Position numbers and translations under genes: made by a program. From Tragulus kanchil (taxonomy: Eukaryota; Chordata; Mammalia; Artiodactyla; Tragulidae): a DNA stretch of 64,000 nucleotides. Positions 24,099 through 36,169 of this stretch are shown in pieces; the stretch's first letter is position 1; every line of letters starts with the position of its first letter. Location: the NCBI GenBank assembly GCA_022376925.1, contig JAIOJX010000025.1:143923301-143987300 (forward strand). The letters run 5' to 3'. Below the pieces are notes generated by a model. It was not told the origin of the DNA and did not search any database. It saw nothing but the letters and a program-made list of their open reading frames with translations.

Positions 24099-26166
24099 TT
24101 AACCCTACTGGAAACAAAAACTCCTTTAATTTTAATGCAATAAAATTTAATTCAAAAAATATTTGTGGGCTTCCCTGGTAGTTCAGTGGTAAAGGGTTTG
24201 CTGTCAATGCAGGGGACATGAATTCGATCCCTGATCTGGGAAGATCCCACATTTTGCGCAGCAACTAAGCCCATGAGCCACAACTACTGAGCCGGTGCTC
24301 TAGAGCCTCAGAACTACAACTATTGAGCCCACCTGCGGCAACTACTAAAGCCTATGTGCTCTAGAGCCCGAGTTCCAGAACAAGAAAAGTCACCACAACA
24401 AAAAAAATCCCACATGCTGCAGAGCAACTAAGCCCATGAGCCACAGCTATTGAGCCCATGCTCTAGAGCCTTGGAGTCACAACTATTGAGCCCATGTGCC
24501 ACAACTACTTAAGCCCATGAGTCCTAGAACCTGAGTTCCACAACAAGAAAAGTCACTGCAACAAGAAACCTGCTCACCTCAACTAGAGAGTAGCCCCCAC
24601 TCCTCGCAACTAGAGAAGAGCCTGTAGCAGCAGTGAAAATCCAGAATAGCCAAAACTAAATGAACAAAGAAAAATTAGAAAAACACACACACACACAAGT
24701 TTCGGGAAAGATGGGTTCAAACAGTTATAAAAAAATTTAAGAAACTACTATACATAAAGCACTTTGATAAGTCTTACAGATAACACAAAAGACACCATTC
24801 CTGCTGTCAGTAACTACTAAAATTAGAAGACATATAATTAACTAGAGAACCAATTTTTAGATAACACTTTCAAACCAAGTACAACATTTACTCAATGCCT
24901 ATGATGAGCACAGCACTGCTAAGAAGGAAAGGTAGTTATACACTGATGAACAAAACGTGCCATTGGCAACAAATAATTTAAACCTAAATGAAAAACATAA
25001 CCTCTCCTGGAATTAGGTACCAGAGTTTATAAAATGCACATCTATCCATTTCATCTTCATTAAGTTGGGAATCATCATTGTATCGCCAAATTTTTAGATA
25101 ATCCATTTCCCGACACTTTACTCCCTGTCTGTGGAATTCTCCAAGCAAAATACTGGAGTGGGTTGCCATTTCCTTCTCTGAAATTAACCCTACTGGAAAC
25201 AAAACTCCTTTAATTTTAATGCAATAAAATTTAATTCAAAAATATTTGTGGGCTTCCCTGGTAGTTCAGTGGTAAAGGGTTTGCTGTCAATGCAGGGGAC
25301 ATGAATTGATCCCTGATCTGGGAAGATCCCACATTTTGCAGCAACTAAGCCCATGAGCCACAACTACTGAGCCGGTGCTCTAGAGCCTCAGAACTACAAC
25401 TATTGAGCCCACCTGCGGCAACTACTAAAGCCTATGTGCTCTAGAGCCCGAGTTCCAGAACAAGAAAAGTCACCACAACAAAAAAAATCCCACATGCTGC
25501 AGAGCAACTAAGCCCATGAGCCACAGCTATTGAGCCCATGCTCTAGAGCCTTGGAGTCACAACTATTGAGCCCATGTGCCACAACTACTTAAGCCCATGA
25601 GTCCTAGAACCTGAGTTCCACAACAAGAAAAGTCACTGCAACAAGAAACCTGCTCACCTCAACTAGAGAGTAGCCCCCACTCCTCGCAACTAGAGAAGAG
25701 CCTGTAGCAGCAGTGAAAATCCAGAATAGCCAAAACTAAATGAACAAAGAAAAATTAGAAAAACACACACACACACAAGTTTCGGGAAAGATGGGTTCAA
25801 ACAGTTATAAAAAAATTTAAGAAACTACTATACATAAAGCACTTTGATAAGTCTTACAGATAACACAAAAGACACCATTCCTGCTGTCAGTAACTACTAA
25901 AATTAGAAGACATATAATTAACTAGAGAACCAATTTTTAGATAACACTTTCAAACCAAGTACAACATTTACTCAATGCCTATGATGAGCACAGCACTGCT
26001 AAGAAGGAAAGGTAGTTATACACTGATGAACAAAACGTGCCATTGGCAACAAATAATTTAAACCTAAATGAAAAACATAACCTCTCCTGGAATTAGGTAC
26101 CAGAGTTTATAAAATGCACATCTATCCATTTCATCTTCATTAAGTTGGGAATCATCATTGTATCGC
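24035..26166. repeat. D9: direct tandem duplication, about 1.08 kb period
   Basis: About 24035-25086 recurs as 25120-26166. Copy 2 lacks single bases in homopolymers several times (aaaaa/aaaa near 24061, aaaaa/aaaa near 24116, aaaaaa/aaaaa near 24154) plus one c and one gc. The separator at 25087-25119 (tttttagataatccatttcc, then cgacacttta) is a garbled form of the true downstream sequence at 26167 (ttttaaaatccatctccaca). Confidence 0.95.
24167..24682 (+). mobile_element. CHR-2-type tRNA SINE with internally duplicated body
   Basis: Head gggcttccctggtagttcag with B box attcgatccctg, then a CHR-2 body (gcaactaagcccatgagcca, tctagagcc, caacaagaaaagtcac) present twice at about 164-bp spacing (24243 and 24407). 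The end is tagcccccactcctcgcaac, agccaaaactaaatg, and an A-rich tail with a short (AC)n run at 24683-24697. Copy at 25252-25765 through D9. Confidence 0.8.
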
Positions 26167-26348
26167 TTTTAAAATCCATCTCCACACTTAGCAGTGACAC
26201 CTAGCAGTCATATTCCTTTCCGTTTTTACATCATAGCTCAGCAGAACGTGCCGAAGGGACTATAGCAATCAGCACATTGTGTTCTTCTTATAGGCGTACT
26301 TTGCTTGGCCCACGCTGTTTTAGGTAGAGAAACTGCACTGCTAAATTA
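26167..26348. other. Unique DNA left of D10
   Basis: Non-repetitive sequence of higher complexity than the surrounding AT-rich DNA. It joins the conserved-looking block to the right. Confidence 0.4.
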
Positions 26349-28488
26349 AAAGGCTATGGACTCACAGCGAGTGAGTGCTGATGCCCTAAATGATTGGAAG
26401 GAGAGTAATTTGCTATGCCACCTGAACTCCGAGTGCAAAGAGCGAAGTCATGCATGGGGCATGGTTATGTGCTTTTCTGTGCATTCATGCGCTAGGATCT
26501 CCCATTCCACATAATTAGTCACTTCATAATACAATAATTAATAAGAAAGGATTTTAGTGTCTTGCATGTTGCTAATGGTGTGTTGCCACTAGCATAAAAA
26601 TACTTGAAATGCATCCTTGGAATGTATAAGCGTTTCAAGCCAGCATTGGGCATTTTCAGGGCCGTGTGGGAGAATAGTAACAGAGAGTCTGTGTTTTTCA
26701 GAATGACTGAAATTACCTCATCTGCTACTTATAATTGTAGGTGTTAAATGCCAATAGTCTGTTTTCATTATGAAGGGAAGTTTAGTGTTATGTCAAAGCC
26801 AATGGTATGTTTATATTCATGGTATTTGTGGCAAAGGTTGGTAAAAACACTTAAGGAATGGAATTTTTACATATGGAAGCAATTGAAAGGCAAAACACAG
26901 ACACATATACATGAGATCTGCTCTCAGGGATTCTGAGTATAGCTGACTTCTCTGAGTTCAGATGAGTACCTAGAGGCTGGATCTGGCCCTCAGAGTGATA
27001 AAAATAACATGTTCTCACATTTATGATGATAGACACCTGTTATTTAGACAATTTCTACCCACAGCAAAAAAGTAAAAAGCAAAAATCCTCATTGCTAGCA
27101 CTTCCCTCCTCACAGCTGCTTCCTTTCCATACTAATCACAGCAGCACAGACACCCATCTCAAAATTGACCAGAGAATGTAAGTGGAAATAAAATCTTCAC
27201 TAAAGCATATGAATATGATAACTGTCTGGTGACAGTATTTAGGAGAAAAAGGAATATTTAAAAAGACACTGAACTGAAATTGAACCAGAATGAGATAAAG
27301 AAAGACTTTAACATATTTCCAATTGTTAAGTCTGTCTTTAGATTAAGTTGTCCTATATGTGTATGAATATTAAGATATCTGAGCAAATATGCATGTTTAT
27401 CTTTTTCAAGATGAAAAAAAATAAAGGCTATGGACTCACAGCGAGTGAGTGCTGATGCCCTAAATGATTGGAAGGAGAGTAATTTGCTATGCCACCTGAA
27501 CTCCGAGTGCAAAGAGCGAAGTCATGCATGGGGCATGGTTATGTGCTTTTCTGTGCATTCATGCGCTAGGATCTCCCATTCCACATAATTAGTCACTTCA
27601 TAATACAATAATTAATAAGAAAGGATTTTAGTGTCTTGCATGTTGCTAATGGTGTGTTGCCACTAGCATAAAAATACTTGAAATGCATCCTTGGAATGTA
27701 TAAGCGTTTCAAGCCAGCATTGGGCATTTTCAGGGCCGTGTGGGAGAATAGTAACAGAGAGTCTGTGTTTTTCAGAATGACTGAAATTACCTCATCTGCT
27801 ACTTATAATTGTAGGTGTTAAATGCCAATAGTCTGTTTTCATTATGAAGGGAAGTTTAGTGTTATGTCAAAGCCAATGGTATGTTTATATTCATGGTATT
27901 TGTGGCAAAGGTTGGTAAAAACACTTAAGGAATGGAATTTTTACATATGGAAGCAATTGAAAGGCAAAACACAGACACATATACATGAGATCTGCTCTCA
28001 GGGATTCTGAGTATAGCTGACTTCTCTGAGTTCAGATGAGTACCTAGAGGCTGGATCTGGCCCTCAGAGTGATAAAAATAACATGTTCTCACATTTATGA
28101 TGATAGACACCTGTTATTTAGACAATTTCTACCCACAGCAAAAAAGTAAAAAGCAAAAATCCTCATTGCTAGCACTTCCCTCCTCACAGCTGCTTCCTTT
28201 CCATACTAATCACAGCAGCACAGACACCCATCTCAAAATTGACCAGAGAATGTAAGTGGAAATAAAATCTTCACTAAAGCATATGAATATGATAACTGTC
28301 TGGTGACAGTATTTAGGAGAAAAAGGAATATTTAAAAAGACACTGAACTGAAATTGAACCAGAATGAGATAAAGAAAGACTTTAACATATTTCCAATTGT
28401 TAAGTCTGTCTTTAGATTAAGTTGTCCTATATGTGTATGAATATTAAGATATCTGAGCAAATATGCATGTTTATCTTTTTCAAGATGA
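26349..28488. repeat. D10: tandem duplication, exact 1074-bp shift
   Basis: 26349-27414 equals 27423-28488 with a constant shift and no indel. The separator is aaaaaaat. The unit is transposon-free and contains several homeodomain-like TAATTA/ATAATTA cores (near 26511, 26537 and 26728). Confidence 0.95.
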
Positions 28489-28517
28489 TACTACTTCATT
28501 CACTTAACATTTAGAAA

Positions 28518-28710
28518 TGCTGCCCTGGTAGCTCAGTGGTAAAACATCCACCTGCAATGCCAGAGACACACATTCATTTCCTGGGTTGGGAAGATCCCTG
28601 CAGAAGGAAATGGTAACCCACTTCAGTATTTGCACCTGGGAAATCCCATGGACAGAGGAGTAGTCCACGGCAGGTTGGAAAGAGTCAGACATGACTGAGT
28701 ACACACATGC
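28518..28710 (+). mobile_element. Bov-tA SINE
   Basis: Head tgccctggtagctcagtgg, ccacctgcaatgccagagac, then ggaaatggtaacccacttca, ggacagaggagtagtccac, gagtcagacatgactgagta. Diverged head without a clear B box. Its last 63 bp recur at 29728 through D11. Confidence 0.85.
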
Positions 28711-28787
28711 ATCTTGAGAAAGGAGAAACTGTTTCTTCTGTTAGATTGAATTGGGTTTCACAAACATGATGACATTTTTCTTGAGTG

Positions 28788-28906
28788 TTGCTGTTGTTTT
28801 TCAGTTGCTCAGTCATGTCTGACTCTTTTTGACCCCATGGATGGCAATACAGCAGGCTTCACTGTCCTTTATCATCTGCTGGACCTTCCTCAAGCTCGTG
28901 TCCTTT
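28788..28906 (-). mobile_element. BovB 3' end fragment
   Basis: Reverse complement of the BovB 3' terminus: gctgttgtttttcagttgct, cagtcatgtctgactctttt, accccatggatggcaatac, ggaccttcctcaagctcgtg. Second copy at 29868-29986 through D11. Confidence 0.75.
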
Positions 28907-29727
28907 GTGTAGGAGGAAGATGGAAGATGATAATATTGAACTAACAGCTCTTTCCATTTCTGTAGACAATTAAAATTGATCCTCTTTTGGTCAATGCCTT
29001 AACCATGCTTAGGAAAGCTGCCTTCTAGATTCAAGACTGGTCCTTTCTGTCAATAAAGCTAATCCAAACCTGACTTCCCTTGGCTGATTCTTCCAGCTGC
29101 ACGTGCTTCTGAGTTAAAGAGGTGTGACTTATGGCTTAGGATTGTTCAACTCAGAATTCCACGAGCATTTTTTCCTGCCTTTCCTGAAATTGTCCCAACT
29201 CAAAACTAAGCAGGTGCTCAGATATTCTACCATAGTCTACTTTTTACAAACATTTTATCCAGCATAGGAGAGTTTTAAACAATAAAAATTGACTGTGTTC
29301 TAGGACCAAAGTGTTGTGTTCATTGATCTTGTCATCTCATTAGATATCCTCCAAACTGTAAAAAATCTGGCATTAAAGAAACAGAGATGATGAGAGAAAA
29401 ATGATTACCTTCTGTGTACTATGGAGTTTACTGAACAATTTTCAAGATAACTTGCAAACTAGAAAATTCTATACAAATATTAGAGAGTTTTTGCAATAAC
29501 AGTATCATGCTATTAGCCTTCCAAGGACACACTGACCTTGAGTCAATCTTCTCTCTCATTTTCAGCGATGGCATCATTAGACAATACACATATCTCTACA
29601 TGGTGTTCATATGACTCACAACTAAACCCTGCTGGCCATGATTGCTGCAACGTCAAAGCACATCTGACTCACTGAAAACTAACTTACTAAGGTTGTATTT
29701 GATAATATCAGCATAGATGCTACCTTA
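28907..29727. other. Unique non-coding DNA (duplicated by D11)
   Basis: Moderately AT-rich and free of transposons I recognise. No open frame of interest. The same sequence follows at 29987-30808. Confidence 0.5.
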
Positions 29728-31026
29728 ATGGACAGAGGAGTAGTCCACGGCAGGTTGGAAAGAGTCAGACATGACTGAGTACACACATGCATCTTGAGAA
29801 AGGAGAAACTGTTTCTTCTGTTAGATTGAATTGGGTTTCACAAACATGATGACATTTTTCTTGAGTGTTGCTGTTGTTTTTCAGTTGCTCAGTCATGTCT
29901 GACTCTTTTTGACCCCATGGATGGCAATACAGCAGGCTTCACTGTCCTTTATCATCTGCTGGACCTTCCTCAAGCTCGTGTCCTTTGTGTAGGAGGAAGA
30001 TGGAAGATGATAATATTGAACTAACAGCTCTTTCCATTTCTGTAGACAATTAAAATTGATCCTCTTTTGGTCAATGCCTTAACCATGCTTAGGAAAGCTG
30101 CCTTCTAGATTCAAGACTGGTCCTTTCTGTCAATAAAGCTAATCCAAACCTGACTTCCCTTGGCTGATTCTTCCAGCTGCACGTGCTTCTGAGTTAAAGA
30201 GGTGTGACTTATGGCTTAGGATTGTTCAACTCAGAATTCCACGAGCATTTTTTCCTGCCTTTCCTGAAATTGTCCCAACTCAAAACTAAGCAGGTGCTCA
30301 GATATTCTACCATAGTCTACTTTTTACAAACATTTTATCCAGCATAGGAGAGTTTTAAACAATAAAAATTGACTGTGTTCTAGGACCAAAGTGTTGTGTT
30401 CATTGATCTTGTCATCTCATTAGATATCCTCCAAACTGTAAAAAATCTGGCATTAAAGAAACAGAGATGATGAGAGAAAAATGATTACCTTCTGTGTACT
30501 ATGGAGTTTACTGAACAATTTTCAAGATAACTTGCAAACTAGAAAATTCTATACAAATATTAGAGAGTTTTTGCAATAACAGTATCATGCTATTAGCCTT
30601 CCAAGGACACACTGACCTTGAGTCAATCTTCTCTCTCATTTTCAGCGATGGCATCATTAGACAATACACATATCTCTACATGGTGTTCATATGACTCACA
30701 ACTAAACCCTGCTGGCCATGATTGCTGCAACGTCAAAGCACATCTGACTCACTGAAAACTAACTTACTAAGGTTGTATTTGATAATATCAGCATAGATGC
30801 TACCTTAACTGGACTACTCTGTAACATCAGTGAAGGGAAAAAGGGCTTTCTGTTGGTTCTAGTCACAAGCTTATAGAATGTCAATGGGACCATCTGGCTG
30901 GCAGGTCCCAACATGCAGCTGCACAAATTTTCCAAAAATTTGATAAAAATTGGACACATTCTATATGACAATATCACACATAGACACAGAAATAAACTTG
31001 ATTTTAATTGAAAGAAAGTGAAAGAG

Positions 31027-31266
31027 TTATTGTTAGTTACTCAGTTGTACTGACTCTTTGCAACCCCATGGACTGTATGTAGCTCACCAGGTTCCTCAGT
31101 CCATGGAATTCTTCAGAAAAGAATACTGGAGTGAGTTGTCATTCCCTTCTCCATGGGATCATTCCCTTCTGGGTCATTCTTTCCCATTCCCTTCCCAACT
31201 CATGGATCAAGTCCAGGTCTCCTGCAATGCAGGTAGATTCTTTAGCATCTGAATGACCAGGAAAAC
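31027..31266 (-). mobile_element. Bov-tA SINE
   Basis: Reverse complement order: gttagttactcagttgtact, ctttgcaaccccatggactg, agtccatggaattcttcag, gaatactggagtgagttgtc, then the head complement ctcctgcaatgcaggtagat and tctttagcatctgaatgacc. A small internal duplication (gatcattcccttctgg) lies near 31157. Confidence 0.85.
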
Positions 31267-31384
31267 CCTTGATTTTCATTAGCATTATGTAAGTGTAACT
31301 AAGGAAACAAAACCAAATGAATTGTGAATTTCCATAATCAGTTGTTAATATTTGATACAAATCAAGTTATTAATTAAAAAAAAA

Positions 31385-32055
31385 TCTGACTTATCTCCTG
31401 TCTTGCCCTTGTTCTAATCCATTTTCCATGCTTCTAATATTATACCACTTTTAACAAGTCAAGCCTAGTCTAGAGCTTCCTTATTTATCTCTTTAAAGAC
31501 TCTCCTTTGCCTAAGGACAAAGCCCAAACTCCTTATCAGAACATGGAAGACATTCTGTGTCCAAGCCCTAGTCTACTTTTTCAGCTACATTTCTCATCTA
31601 ACTTATTTCCTTCGACCCACTCATCCACCCACTCTTCTCAACCTCAAACCATACAAAGCTGCATGACTTGCAGTTCCTCAAAAATGCCAGGATATTTCAT
31701 GCTGCCTGGCCTTTGCATTTACTGCTTCTTCTGCCAGGAGCACTCTTTCCATCTTTGTTTGCCTAGCAAACAAACACCTACTCATCTTTCAAACTTCAGC
31801 TCAAGCATTACCTTTTTTCTAAAGAGTTTCTCCCTCCTGGATGTCTGCCTCAGTAGAAAAATCACTCTCCTATTTATGGTGTATATATCATAGTACATTT
31901 AGCATTAGGCACATGTCCTCACGTACAATTCTGTTCTTACATACTCACCCCCTTCCCTTACTCCCTTTACTCTACTGCCTGGATTTTTCTGAGGTCAGGA
32001 AATGTACCATAATTATCTTAGGATCCTTAGTACTAGCACTATGCCATTGACCACT
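31385..32055 (+). mobile_element. L2 LINE 3' fragment
   Basis: Long colinear resemblance to the L2 3' region: aaggacaaagcccaaactcc, gcagttcctcaaaaatgcca, ctttgcatttactgcttctt, ctactcatctttcaaacttc, and near the end ctgaggtcaggaaatgtacc. The ORFs at 31507-31893 are read through this element and are not genes. Confidence 0.7.
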
Positions 32056-32189
32056 TGTGGAAAGAAAGAAGACAGTAGAGAGAGGAGGAAAGGAAGCAAA
32101 GCCAGAAAGGTCTCACAACTCAAAAACAGATTTCACGTCTACTAGTATCTGAGCATTTCAGTTGCTACCACCCTCATCCAAGTCACCCT

Positions 32190-33125
32190 CCCCTGAGCTT
32201 CTGCTGCAATAGCCTATTTCTCTGATTTTCTTTTGCTTTTAATTTTGCCTTGTTTGGTCCAACCTCTGTACAGCTGCCAGAATAATTTTTTGAAAAGCGT
32301 ATCTGATCGTACTACTTTTCTTATAAAATCTTCCAAGGTTTCACATTGACAAGAGCAACAAGAAAAAGATCTTCACATGTCATCTCATCTAATCTCATCT
32401 TTTTTTAATAGTTTTTTTATGTTTATTTTTTCCTATTATGGTTTTCATTGTGCTGAGTCTTCATTGCTGAGCAGGCTTTTCTCTAGTTGCTACACACATG
32501 CTCCTCATTGCTCCTTATTTTGGAGCACAGACTCTAGGGCATGTGCACTTCAGAGCTGTGGTGGCCTGCCTCCAGAGCACAGGCTCAGTATTTGTGGCAC
32601 ACTGGCTAGGTTGCCCCACAGCTTGTGGGATCTTTCCAGAATCAGAAATCCAACCTGTACCTCCTTCATTGACAGGTGGACTCTTTACCACTGAGTCACC
32701 AGGGAGGCCCCTTCAATCTCATCTTGCATGGTGCTTCTCCTAATGTAGTAACCTCCAGACTCACTATTCTTATGCCTTTTTCACCAAGACATCAAACTTT
32801 TCCTGTCTTGGGGTTTTTGCACTCCCCAGATTTTATCACAACTGCTTCCTTCACATCATTCAGAGATAAATTCAAACAGAACTAAAAGAAGTCCTTCTGG
32901 ACCACCCTACTGTAGCCTCAATATAGCCTCAATCACATTCCAAATAATGTAATTGCCTAAGTAGAATTTATCACTAAGACAGCTTATTTGTTCATTTGTT
33001 CATTGCCTATATCCTCCAGCAGTAGAATTAAGAAGAAATCTGTCTTCTTCAGTACTCTCTTACCAGGACTTAGAACAAATCAACATGCATACTACATGCA
33101 TTAGGTACCTAAATACATACTCGCT
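32190..33125 (+). mobile_element. L2 LINE fragment split by a CHR-2 SINE
   Basis: Left part: ctgcaatagcctatttctct, agctgccagaataattttt, aaaatcttccaaggttt. Right part after the SINE: accaagacatcaaacttttc, tttttgcactccccagat, gtgttcattgcc-like segments, and aacatgcatactacatgcat. The order fits L2 interrupted once. Confidence 0.6.
32400..32711 (-). mobile_element. CHR-2-type tRNA SINE
   Basis: Reverse complement of a CHR-2 element: T-rich start, ctgagtcttcattgctgagc, ggcttttctctagttgctac, gagcacagactctagggc, cttgtgggatctttccagaa, and a head complement ending ctctttaccactgagtcacc agggaggccc. Inserted into the L2 fragment around it. Confidence 0.85.
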
Positions 33126-33159
33126 GAAAAAAAGAGGACAAAGATTCTATTTCATTTAC

Positions 33160-33640
33160 TCTCTCATTTTTTCCTAGATGACTTTTTCACAAATTCCCTC
33201 CCCTCAAGCGTACACTTTCACCTCAAGACTGCCAGAGTCTACATTTGCTCCCACCTCTTACGCTCTACCCTTCTCTGCTCTTCTGCCCTCTGGGAATTGA
33301 TCCCTATAAATGCATCATCTAAGACCCTGCTGTCTGGTTTCTCAGAATTCAGAGTGAAAGTTCTTGGCAGGATATCAAAGGGCCGAAGAAAGAGCCCCAT
33401 GCTTCCTGCCTGCTGTGGACAGTGGTCTCACCGGTCTCTGCATCTACAGCTCTGCAAGGGCAGTTTCTCCTCTCACCAGTTTCCTTCCTTTTCTCATTCA
33501 GGCCTAGGAGTGAAACAGCTTTCTTCTGGTGTTAGTCCCCACATGATTAATGCTTCCAACTCATTAGTAAGACCCTTGAAACAACTGAGTTGGACTATTT
33601 CCTGAGGTGGTCTGATTAATACATTTGTCCTAAGCCAGTG
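33160..33640. mobile_element. Probable old interspersed repeat, family not assigned
   Basis: The stretch with gcctgctgtggacagtggtc, ctgcatctacagctctgcaa, and ctaggagtgaaacagctttc looks like a dispersed mammalian repeat, but I cannot place the family. The plus-strand ORF at 33297-33605 has no gene-like features. Confidence 0.3.
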
Positions 33641-34699
33641 CTCTGCACCTTACCAAAAAAATCAGGACATTCAATTGAAAATTCCCAGCACCTGGTCCAC
33701 TGTATCTACCTACCATCCAGCGTGTTTCAATATCCTCTGCCCTCCTGCCTAAAACTCAAGAGTTATCGAAGATTATAGCCACCAACAACATGTGGCCACT
33801 GACCATATGAATGTGGTCAGTATCACTGAGAAACCAAATATTAAATTTTATTTATGTTTACTTAACATAAACTTAGAGTTGAACGCTCAATTCAGTTGCT
33901 GGCAAATACTAAATATGGTTGGAATACTTGGTATAGAAAACTAAATTTTGATCAATTCATTTTTTAAATCTTCCAATTAAGTATTTCTGATGAAAATTTA
34001 GTGAATGAATTAAGATATTCTAGAGATATAAAATATACATGGGATTTTAAAGATCTAGTGCAAAATAAAGAATGTAAAACTGCTCATTAATAGTTGCTAT
34101 AATTGACATGTTAAAGTGATAAATTTTTGAGTATATTGATAAAAAATTAGTATAAAATTAATTCATCTGTTATTTTACTTTTTACATGAGATTACTGGAA
34201 AAAAGTAAATTACATATATGGCTCATATTCTCCTTCTATTGCACAGTATAGTTCCAAATCCACTCTCTGAGCTCCTAAGTCAACCTTTTATTTGTGCACT
34301 AGCTCACATTCCTGTCACCTGCTGGAACATACCTCTTAAGAAACACTCATCTCATTCTCCTAAATAATCAATTTCTTCTTACAATCATATCTTTTCTCTC
34401 CACACACAAGCACACTATTATTTTTTTTCTCTTCAAAAAAAACCATCATCTTCACTCAATTTCAATCACTGTTTTGCTATTCCCTTTGGCCTCAAAATTT
34501 CCTGAAAGTGTTGTTGATATCAATGCTCTCTAATCCTGCTCCTTCCATTCTCTCTCAAGCACTGAAACTGCTCTTCAATGGTAAGACAAAGTTCCATGAG
34601 CTGTTTGTCTCCTACATTGTTCACCCACTAGGTCCTGATAGTAGCTTATCTTAGCAAAAAAAAAGTATTAGCATCCTCTTTTTTGATATAATTTCTTTT
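33641..34699. other. Unique AT-rich and pyrimidine-rich DNA
   Basis: No gene recognised. The T- and C-rich composition from about 34230 leads into the next L2 fragment, so the L2 may begin earlier than marked. Confidence 0.45.
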
Positions 34700-35700
34700 T
34701 TTCTAGTTTCCAGAACATCATACTCTTTAGGTTTTCTCCTCTGGTAAAACTGATTGTTCCTTCTTGGTCTTTTTTATTAACCTTTCCTCATTTCTCAACT
34801 TCTTAATATTGTCATGCTCCAGGATTCAGCCCTTGGTCTTCTTTTTCTCCCTACTGTTATTCCTTTGTGATTTACATCAAATTGTGTAGTTTTATGAATC
34901 CACTGTTTGGCAATGATTCTGAAACTTACATCTACAGACCAGAGATAAATATGAATTCCAACTCATATTTCTTACTACCTACTTGACATCTTAAACTTAA
35001 CTTGTCCAAAACTGAACTCTAGTCTTTCTGATCTGTATCTTTGGGTTGCCTGAGCCAAAAATTTCAGAACCATTTTTGATTTCTTTCTCTATTACACAAT
35101 GGTACATCGATCAACTAATCTTGCTGGCTCCAGCTCCAAAATATATCAAGATTGTGACTAGTTCTCACCACCTCCACGGTCACATACTGGTCCAAGTCTC
35201 TACCATTTCCTACATTAATTACTGCAAAGGCTTTTTATTTGTTCTCTCTGCTTCTCTTTTGCCTGCAATAGTCTATTTTCACCAGAGCAGCCAGAATAAG
35301 CATGATAACAAGGAAATCAGATCTTGTCTTTTCTCTCCTCAGGAAAATTGAATGATTCGCCATTTCATCTGGAGGAAAACCAAACCCCTACACGATATGG
35401 CCAAGACAATGCTATGACCACATCCCATATTCAGTTTTCTTACTCTACTTCAGGGACATTAACCTCCAAGTTCATTTTAGAAAAACCAGCCATGTTCGCA
35501 TTTTAGGCCTTTTCAATGGCTATTCCCTCTACCTAGAACAATTTCCCTGTAGATTTTTATGTACTACTTCCTTCATGTCTTTCAAGTCTTTGCTCAGAAT
35601 TTACTTTTCATATGAAGCCTGAACTGACTTCCTATTTTAAATAAAAACCTCCACATTCAATCCTTGGAAAAAAAAGAAGTATGTCTTTAGGCAAACAAGC
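34700..35700 (+). mobile_element. L2 LINE fragment
   Basis: Good colinear match to L2: ctacttgacatcttaaactt, aacttgtccaaaactgaact, atatatcaagattgtgacta, ttctcaccacctccacggtc, gtctctaccatttcctacat, cagcagcc-type segment (accagagcagccagaataag), then gctattccctctacctagaa. The short plus-strand ORFs at 35046 and 35324 are decayed L2 coding sequence. Confidence 0.75.
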
Positions 35701-36169
35701 CCATATAAGTGTATTTTACCTAGAACATAGTCAAATTGCATTATTAGTAGTATTTCAGTACCTAATCACCATTCATAGTGGTACCACTATGGGAAACAAT
35801 ACACAAGGCTTTAGTTCACAGTACTGAATACACCACAGTGCCAGCTGCATAAACAAGAAAACCCCCCAAAAAGGTTTCTGCTGATTCTCCACAGTAAAGA
35901 CAGATCACATACAACACAGTTGCTAGAGAGGAAATCACAGTATTTCCTGATGGTTTGGGAAAACAAAAAACAGATCTGCTGTAAAGTTATTATTGACTGA
36001 GTAATAGTTGTTTTCATAGCCAAGATTTTAAATTATTATTTAAATAAATCCTAAAGTTCTGCTTCAACTAATCAATAATATTAGTGTTATATACAATTAT
36101 AACACACTCCTCCTCTACCATTTCCAGTTGCATATAAAAATATGTTCCCATTCTCGTGCCATATCATGC
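35701..36169. other. Unique AT-rich DNA
   Basis: No recognisable element. The minus-strand frame at 35811-36023 lacks splice context and composition of a gene. Confidence 0.45.

Larger units (their letters stand above)
28648..30808. repeat. D11: perfect head-to-tail tandem duplication, 1080 bp
   Basis: Every base of 28648-29727 recurs at 29728-30807 with no difference that I can see. The join sits on tggac: the true downstream sequence is ccttaactggactact, while the join reads ccttaatggacagagg. That is what a merge on a chance short match would give. No gene inside; it carries a BovB fragment. Confidence 0.97.

Noticed and set aside
31507..32885. Plus-strand ORFs up to 128 codons that could be exons
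   Set aside because: They coincide with L2 and CHR-2 sequence and have no splice structure of their own.
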